Below are positions 49,101 to 58,202 of a stretch of 64,000 bases of DNA, piece by piece (position 1 is the stretch's first letter; every line of letters begins with the position of its first letter). The translations under genes and the position numbers were made by a program. A model generated the notes under the pieces. That model saw only the letters and a list, made by a program, of their open reading frames with translations. It was not told the origin of the DNA and made no database searches. This stretch comes from Sapria himalayana (taxonomy: Eukaryota; Streptophyta; Magnoliopsida; Malpighiales; Rafflesiaceae), in assembly GCA_029783825.1 (NCBI GenBank), contig JAREIK010000801.1, positions 10,814,391 through 10,878,390 of the forward strand, read 5' to 3'.

Positions 49101-52100
49101 ATTAGTTTTAAAATTTTAATTGTTTATGTTTTATTAAATTAATAAATAAAAAATTAAATAAATAAATAATTATTTTAATTTAAGTATTAAATAATTAAAA
49201 TTAAAATTTTTTAATAATTTTGAATTTAGGATTAACTCTATTCATGCTTTGTGACAGAGCATTTACATTATTTTACTTTCTCACATATTATATAATTTAT
49301 GTACAAGCTTTTATATAGTACATTAAAAACTTCTTATACAAGTCCTAAGCTACAGCTGCATTCAACTTGTCACAACTTCATTTATGTCACAACCTCATAG
49401 AATAAGTCATGATATGAATCCTTAAATTGCTAGTCATAATAATATACAATAAATCACGATTACAATGGTATTTTAACAAAACTAAATATAGTCACAATAT
49501 CATATCATATGTTATTCAGTCGTGAATTCAAAATACAAGTCATGACCTCAAAATACAAGACCTCAAAATACAAGACCTAACTTCAAAACATAGTATTAAG
49601 TTACGACACTACAAAATAGAGCATGACTTCTCAACACATATTCAAGCTTTAGTCTAGTTACGACATCACAAAACAGGATATGACTTCTCATTACCTATTA
49701 CAGCTTTAGTTCAATCATGACACTACATAATAGGGTATGACTCTTCGACACATTTCTAACTTTAGGTCATTCATGACATCACAAAACATGCGACGACTCC
49801 TTTGTATATGTTCCAGCCACTTTTTTTAAAAGCATTTTTAAAAACACCTGGATGATTGCCTAAAGGCGAGGCTTTCTTAAAACGCCTCAATACGTTAAAA
49901 AAAATATGGAGCTTGATGGAGCTCCATCATGGAGCTCGAAGCTCCTCGAGCTCCACAATTGAGATCTATCGAGCTCCAGTGAGCTCAATAGAGCTCCATG
50001 CAAGCTCTATCGAGCTCCATGATGGAGCTCGGGAGCTTGAGGAGCTCCATCATGGAGCTCGACAAGCTCCTCAAGTTCCATGATGGAATTCACTGGAGCT
50101 CCATCGAGCTTTCCGTGTAGCAAAGGAGAAGGGTGAGGCCGAGAGAAAAGGGGCGAGGGCGAGGGCAAGGCCGAGAGAAAAGGGGCAAGTGAGAGGGAAA
50201 AAGGTGAGGGGAGAGGAGCAATGGCGAGAAGAGAGAGGCGAGAGGAGAGGGGCAAGATGAGAGGGGCGAGAGCGAGGAGAGAGGGGCAGGGGGAGAGGGA
50301 CAAGGGCGAGGAGAGAGGGGCAAGGGTGAGGGGACTTATAAAATATTTATATTTTATAAATTTAAATTTTAATGAAAAAATAAATTTAAATTTTAAATTT
50401 TATAATGATAATTATTTTAATTTTATTAAAATTTAATATATTATAAAATATTTATAAATAATATTTATAGTCAATAGTCATCTTAAAATACTTTTTAAAA
50501 CTTTGATTTTTTATTTTTTTATTAATATTTTTTTATTTTATATATTTTAAAATATTAATTAATTATATATTGTAATGCTTCAAAAACTTACGTCTTGATG
50601 CCTCAAGCTTATATCTCACCTCACGAACACAAAAACACATCACTTTACACTCTTGTCTTTTAAAACTTTGATTTGACATATAGACTAGTTGTGACTATAA
50701 AATATGGTCATGATGTCACTGCACAGGTTGTAACTTCAAAAAAAGTACGAATAAATCTTAAAACATAGTCATATTTTTTCTATCATCAAACTAGTGAACT
50801 AGTTCTAGCAAGGAGTCATATGACATAATACACACGTCAATGAATTATGCATTCTCATCAACATGGACGACACATACTTCTACAAAGTATAAATCTCTAG
50901 TGAATGGCTCCCTAACCGTTATGACATCTTTCACTTGAATTACCATGTTTTCACTTTTGCTAAAATATCTTTTCAAGTGCCCAGTCTCATCATAATTCCA
51001 GCACTTCAATTTATTCATACACTTGGATATTCCTCTTGTCTTTGATTTTCTTTCTAGTCAATCTAGGCTGTATTCTTTAGTTCTCCCCACAAATATTTCT
51101 CAATCTTAGATATCATTGAATTGTGACTCTAAAACCAAATTATGGCACTAATACCAAATGTAAGAATCCACAATAGTAATTTGGGGTTTCAAAAAGTAAA
51201 AAGAGAAAACTCAAAGTTAAAATACAGAAAACTTGCAAAAAAAAAGGTAAAAAAAAAAAGATGAAATAAAAGAGAAAAATTAATAAAATTTTTAAACAAT
51301 ACTCTACAATTACATTTACAAATACTTATATAATAAAAAAAATCTCTTTAAACTTAATACTTAAGTCGTGACAATGCATCCATGTTGCAACTTCATTCAT
51401 GTTTATACACCAGAGAACAAGGTTGTAATTTCAATTCCTAAGATATTCAGTCACAATAATACAAGATAAATTGCGATTAAGTTCAGGTCGCAACTTCAAA
51501 ATTAAAATTACAACTCCATTTAAATCATGACTTCACAATTCAGATCATGACCATATTCAAGTAACATGATTTCATTGAGTCACAATTTTATACTTCAGTT
51601 CACGATATCAAACATATATCTTTCAATCTCAAAAATATATAATATGTTATGACTCAATTTAGGTTGTGACTTTACACTTTTGGTTGTGACATCAAATATA
51701 AATTATTTCAACACAGAATACGTTGCAACTTCATTTAGGTTGTAACTTAACAATTCAAGTTGCCACATTGAATATATGTTACAACTTTAGAAGTATAATT
51801 CAATCTTAATACAATTTCAATGCATTTTGTCTAGTATATAAGAAAACACCTTATACACATATTTTAGTGAGCATTGAAATTTTAAATTTCCAATTTGTTG
51901 TCAATTTATTTTTATTTTATTTTATTATAGAATTGAGCATTCGACATGCATACTGCCCTAATCTTTTGATTAATTATATAAGGAACCACTTGTGCATTAT
52001 TTCTATCTAGAATTATTGGATGTTGATTTTTTTTGAATATTATTTATCATGATATCATAGCAAAAATCTCTGATATTGCAAATCCCATGGGTTGTAGATG

Positions 52101-54445
52101 GAGAGCACGTGTTTTGTGACAATATAATGCATGTGGCACTGTGTAACAACACACACATGCACAATTCCTAAAGAAGATGCAAAAAAATTGTGCCCCCTCT
52201 ATTATCCCCTATTTTTCCTTGTTTCACACTCATTTCATGCAACAAATGACAATATAGCAAGCAAACTAGCATGCAAATCTACTTCATAGGTCGACTATGC
52301 ATAGTATGCAGTAGATTTTCACAATAATACATATTGTGCACACGCACAAACACACAACATGAGAAAGAAAATGAGTGGCAAAATTTGTGTGTGAACAATG
52401 ATTGAGTGATACTTAGAGGTGTCAAACGGGCCAGCCCGGCCCGGTCCGCTCGGCCCGTTTTTTTTTGGGCACGTTCCTGTACCGTGCCGTGACCGGCCTG
52501 GTTTAAAAATTGCCGAGCCCGGCACGGCCCGCAGCCACGGAGGGCCGTGCCGTACCGTGCCTTGCCAGGCCCGCTCGGGCACGCCTGTCCGAGTGGTTCA
52601 GGATACGGGAAAGACCGCGGGTCGGGTCGAATCAGAGCCGACCCGCGGTCTTTTTATGCGGAGGGGCTTCCTGGGGTCGGGCTCACTGGACACCTAGCAC
52701 GGGACTGACCCGTGCCGGGGTGCCGTGCCACGTGCCGAACCGTGCCGGGTCAGGCACGGCATGACACGGCTCAGGCCGGGCAAGGAATTTTTCCGTGCCG
52801 GGCCGGCCCAGGCACAGCTGAACCGTGCCGTGCCTCGTGCCGGGCCGGGCCGGCCCGGCCCGGTTGACACCTGTAGTGATACTATCTCACTATTAGTGTC
52901 AAAGCATGAGTGTCACACCAACACACTTTTGATGTTAATTGGAGAACATTGTGATATGATGACGATACATAAATGCAAAATTTTTTTTATCATGCATATA
53001 TTATACAAAGAATAGACATATCAGAGATAAGTATTACTAATTATTTCCAAAGATGATTTCCTGAAACACAATCTGACATAATCTACAAATTGTGAAAATC
53101 ATTGTGCAATCTGAAATAGTCATTAAAAAAGTAGTTTGAAAAATTATTACAAATAATCATCTTGTTTGATTTTCATATACATGTTACAGATTTGTTCTTA
53201 TTTTGATGAAAGAATTTTGATGACATAATAATTTTACTTAGTATATAAATGAATAATATTCTAATTATAAGAGACAATAAATTAAGAATCATTCAACTTA
53301 ATATTTACATTCCATCACAATTCAAGATAAAAAAAATGTAAGGCTCAGATACTTTCCATTAGATTGAAGTAGCCTACTTCAAGAGTTGCATTGTATTTTC
53401 ATAAATAATATATGTAATTAATACACTCGCATTGATTGGCTTGTTCGTTTGTGATATAACAAATAATTACACTAATCCAAGTACTAATTTCTTGTCTAAT
53501 ATAACTCATTTAGTTAATTCTATTACTTTTAGGAAAATTATATAAAATATTAATTATCAAATCATTAACAGATTAGATATAACACATGTGGTCAGTATAA
53601 TTAGTTATTTTTTAAATTGTAGATATCTTTTATAAATCATTGATATTTATATTTGATAAGATAGAGATTTAAGTTGGACACCAATTTGCTTAGAGAAATG
53701 ATCTATCATGAGTTTTTTTTTAACTTTCTTGGTATCAATTTTATCACTTAAAAAAATAAAAGACATATACTTGTATCATTATCTTATGCAGATATAGAGT
53801 TCAAGACAATATCAATGATTATCTATAAGATATTTTGGATATGACACTTACTTGAAAAGATTAGTTATCTACTTTATTCTCTCAATACTATTTAAAATGA
53901 TAATCAAAAAATAAGATATATAATTTTTAATCTAGTATTTTAGATATAAATGAAATACAAATAGAAGCTACTTCTTTCTCAAGAAAAATATTCATGATAA
54001 AATCATTTTTACAACAAATCAATCAATATAAATTTTCATGAAAATCTTGAAGATATCTCAATTTATATTTTTTTCTTTTAAACCTTTTTATTCTAAAGTT
54101 TTATATACCAATTTGAGAGAATCTAGCATGTTGGTTCTCTCATTTATTAGCTCATTATACAAAAATATCAATTATATGTTATTTCTATCAATAGTTATTA
54201 GTATATTGTTAGCCATTTGGCTTATTGCTTAACAATAAATTTTTTTATTAGAAATTAGAGATCATTTGTATTGCATATTTTTCTATTATGTTGTTATTAA
54301 TTCTCATAAGATCTTAATTGATTATCACATGACAATCAATAAGTAAGAATTAATTTGCATGCACCTCTCCTTCTAATCATTAGTAGTTCATTTGTAAGGA
54401 GGTTCATTTATTAGGTATTTTTTCTCAAACTTATCTTATCTTTTG

Positions 54446-54484
<39 letters not shown>

Positions 54485-55457
54485 AAACCCAACAATTATA
54501 ATATATGCTTTTTTTTTATTAACAAGTATAAATAGAAAACACAACTGCAATGATACTTATTATCATACCTCACCCTTGGTTTTGAAGGTCCAACAAATAT
54601 TTCCTGTTGAAAAATCAAGAAAATATATCTGTCCTCCATAGCATCCAACAACCACCTGATAAGATTAACAACCCAAAGATTTTATTAACACAACAAAAAG
54701 AGGGGCAAAAAATAGACAACCACGTGAAAGAATAACCTGAGAAAAGTCATCAACAACAGCTGCTGAGCATTCAATTCGTCCTCCTAACCTAACATTCCAC
54801 TGGACAAAACCACTGAACAATATTGCTCAAGTATTAAATAAAAAAGTTGATATATAAAAAACAACCAGAATTACTTCCCATTTAGATTATTTCAAAAATT
54901 CATTAAAACACACACAATCACACACACACACACGCACAAAAATCGATAAATAAGACATACATAAACCAATGCAAGAAAAAATGAAGGTCGAAGGAATATC
55001 CACACACACACACACACATATGAAGGTAAAAGGAATACACACAAACACACACACACACACATGTGTGTGTGTGTGTGTGTGAATATTCAAAATAATACAT
55101 TGAATATTCAATACTAAATGAAGACATCCTGACATGGAAAAATCAATCAAATTGAGTATTATTTGGAAGCCACATTGACACTAGGCAATGTGCTGAATGA
55201 TGAATTAGGCTGAAATCATAGTTTTTCATAGGCAGCTTTAGGGTTGAGGCATCTTATAGCACAGATGTTGACACCAGAAAAAAATGCCGATGAACATGAA
55301 TATACACCCATGGTATTAATCAATTGATTAAATAATGCGCCACATATAGAAATCATGAGCTCACATATTTGAATCACACTAAAGAAAATATATGTGCAGC
55401 AAAAAATAGGCCCATGTACAAAGTTTATATGGCTTCATACCTATTATATATATATAT

Positions 55458-55508
<51 letters not shown>

Positions 55509-58163
55509 CACAATAATAATATAAAATATCATACCTAATATACAAGAATTCTATCAGGTGGGATATGTGAGAAGTAAATATTGACAATCATACCCTCAAT
55601 AAATCTGAAATATTATTTCTAAAATTTCTTGACCGACGTATATCACACCTGGGCAAAAGAATTTATTAATCTTACCAAAACACAACCTCTACCAAGTGCA
55701 TGATTGCCCACAGTTGGAGTTTTCGAGCCTAGTTCACGGTTGTGGTTTTCGCACAACATGTATTCAAACCAGTGCAAGGTTGCACGTTGTCAGGGTTTTT
55801 TTCATTAAGGGGTTCTAGTTCTACAACAAGTTGTGATTTTCTATGTTTTTGGTTACTTTGACAGAATCCCGACAAAAAAAAGACAGAGATAGTACAACTC
55901 TTACTTTTGGGGTTAGAGGATCAGAGAAGATCCTGATAGATAAAAAACCAAAGAGATATTCTCCTCATCCACACGAATGGAAAATGAAATACTCAATGAA
56001 CAAGTCACCATGCGCATTTTGGTGGAAAAATATTTTAAAATCATTTGAAAAAATTGAGCTTGAACTTCATCATTCTGATCTTCCTCCATGCTGTACAATA
56101 ATTTATACAAAGGGTGGATAACAGTAAATCATGTTTGCTGGCCATGATGGTGAGCAGCCAGTCAGTCATGTCTCAATCGATCTACCAATCATGGTTTCCA
56201 TCATGGTCGTGACACAAATGTGTTACAATTATGATAAGTTGGGACACCTAAGTTGGTGGTATGGAAGCTTGTTGCAGGAAGGGAGGAAACTCATCACAAA
56301 AAATATGGTAGTTGAGATTGAGAAGCAGGAGACTAAGTGAGATGTCCCTAGCCAAGGACAATGAACAGTACAAACGTCCGATGCAGACTATCAGAGATTT
56401 AATCAGATGCAGATTGCAAAGCCAACTCTGCCATCTATATTTGCAGGAAACCAGATTGTCTGCCTTGTTGGAGCCTATCCTTAAGCTATAATGTCATTGT
56501 ACAATGCAAATTTTTGACCAATCAGCATTGTACAATGAGATCAATTAATAGAGGAAGGCTTGTTGACAGAATGTACATGCTCAAAGAGAACCTTGAATCA
56601 TGTGTGGCTCTCCCCTTACCATTTTTGGAGGCATATTGTCAGCTAGGACACCCTCTAGTTAGTAACTTATCAAAGGTGTGTCCACATAAAGGCTCTTTTT
56701 CTCATTTTAAATGTTCATTACGTGAGTTGGCTAAATTTATCACTTCACAACCTCATCAAAATACTTATAATTCAAAGTGAAAACAAGAAACAACTAAAGA
56801 AATGTGTAAAAAAACTGAATGATTTATGAATTCAAAAAGTCTCTCATTTAATATTATGAATTATTCTTTTTTAATTCTATAATGGATGCTATTATATATT
56901 TTGGGTCCAGATTAAAACATTCATCTTTACATGAATTTAAGACATAAATTCTTAGATAAGAGATTAATAACATAAGCATCATTGTATAAGATAATAAAAA
57001 AACTTAAAATCAATATTAATGTTCAATTATATTTGATAGCTGGACAAATGAAAAGAATAGATATCTTATCAATTTTTTGATGAATAGTCATATTGACATG
57101 TAGTTTATGAAATCAATTAATATTTCTGAGACAATAAAAAATAAGAAATTAATATTCAAATATATTAATGACGTAGTTAAAAAAATTGAGAAGAATATTC
57201 AACAAGTTATCACATATAATACTTCTAATTATGTGAACTTTGAAATAAATCTTATGAAAAAATATATATATTATTGTGAAATTCTTGTGTTACATATTAT
57301 ATTGATATGATATTGGAGGATATTGAAAAGGTACATATTCATAATACTACACTTACTAGAGCTAGGGAAGTAGTGAAGTTCATATATAGACATACTTGGA
57401 TTATTAATTTGATGAAAACATTTACAAAAAATTATGAACTTTATTCAGTAATTACATGATTTGCAACTTTATTTTTTACTCTCCAAAGACTATAAATAAA
57501 AACAAACTCTTATAATAATGTTTTTCTCATAAAAATGATATTCAAGCTTATGCGTTAAAAAGATAAAAAAAGTGAAAGATCAAAGTATAATGTTATTTGA
57601 TAAAAAAAAGTATAATATTTTTTACAAAAATATTATTATTTTATTAGATAGTATCTTGAGAGAAATTGATTCAAAGAAAATTTTATCCATTAGTTATATT
57701 TATGAGCTGATAAATTCAATTAAAGAAGAAATTGCATGTAATTATTAGGAAGTGAAAAAAAAATATGGTCCAATTTGAAAAAACAAATTAATATAAGATT
57801 GACTTCACATCTTCAATGACCTTTTAATGTAGAAAGTTATTATCTTAATTCTCAATTGTTGTATATTGATAAGTTATCTAAAATTGATGAGGTGATGAAT
57901 GAATTATTTAAAAGAATGGATAAAATAGTGAATTATCAAGAACATTTAAAAGTTAATATTTAATTAAACTTATTTGACCAAGCAATTGACAAATTTGAAA
58001 GTCATATTATAATTAATTCTTGAATATTAAGAAGTCCTACAAACTAGTAGATATATTTTGAGAATTTAACATTGGAGTTGCATTTTTACAAAAGTTAGTT
58101 ATTCAAGTCTTTAGCCTTGTAATACATTGAGATGTGAAAGAAATTTAAAATATATTTAAATTG

Positions 58164-58202
<39 letters not shown>

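Larger units (their letters stand above)
49815..50670. mobile_element. Nonautonomous derivative of the 10-14 kb hAT family
   Basis: The right 170 bp (about 50500-50670), read inversely, matches the left end of the hAT at 10026: CAAAGTTTTAAAA, TTTGTGTTCGTGAGGTGAG, CTTGAGGCATCAAGACGTAAG, then ATATATAATTAATTAATATTTTAAAATATA. The left end has GCCTAAAGGCGAGGC and AAAACGCCTC words. Inside are a GAGCTC-rich palindromic array (49911-50115), a purine-rich stretch (50123-50335) and AT-rich sequence. No matching 8-bp flanks were found, so the left border is approximate. Confidence 0.65.

Noticed and set aside
50007..50323. Pro/Leu/Ser-rich minus-strand frames
   Set aside because: They come from the purine-rich minisatellite inside a hAT derivative.
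52319..53015. Open frames rich in Gly, Pro, Arg and Ala on both strands
   Set aside because: They lie inside the GC-rich hAT mini-element with flanking duplication. GC-rich repeats are open in several frames.
54905..55150. Cys/Val/His frames on the minus strand
   Set aside because: Read through CA/TG dinucleotide runs.
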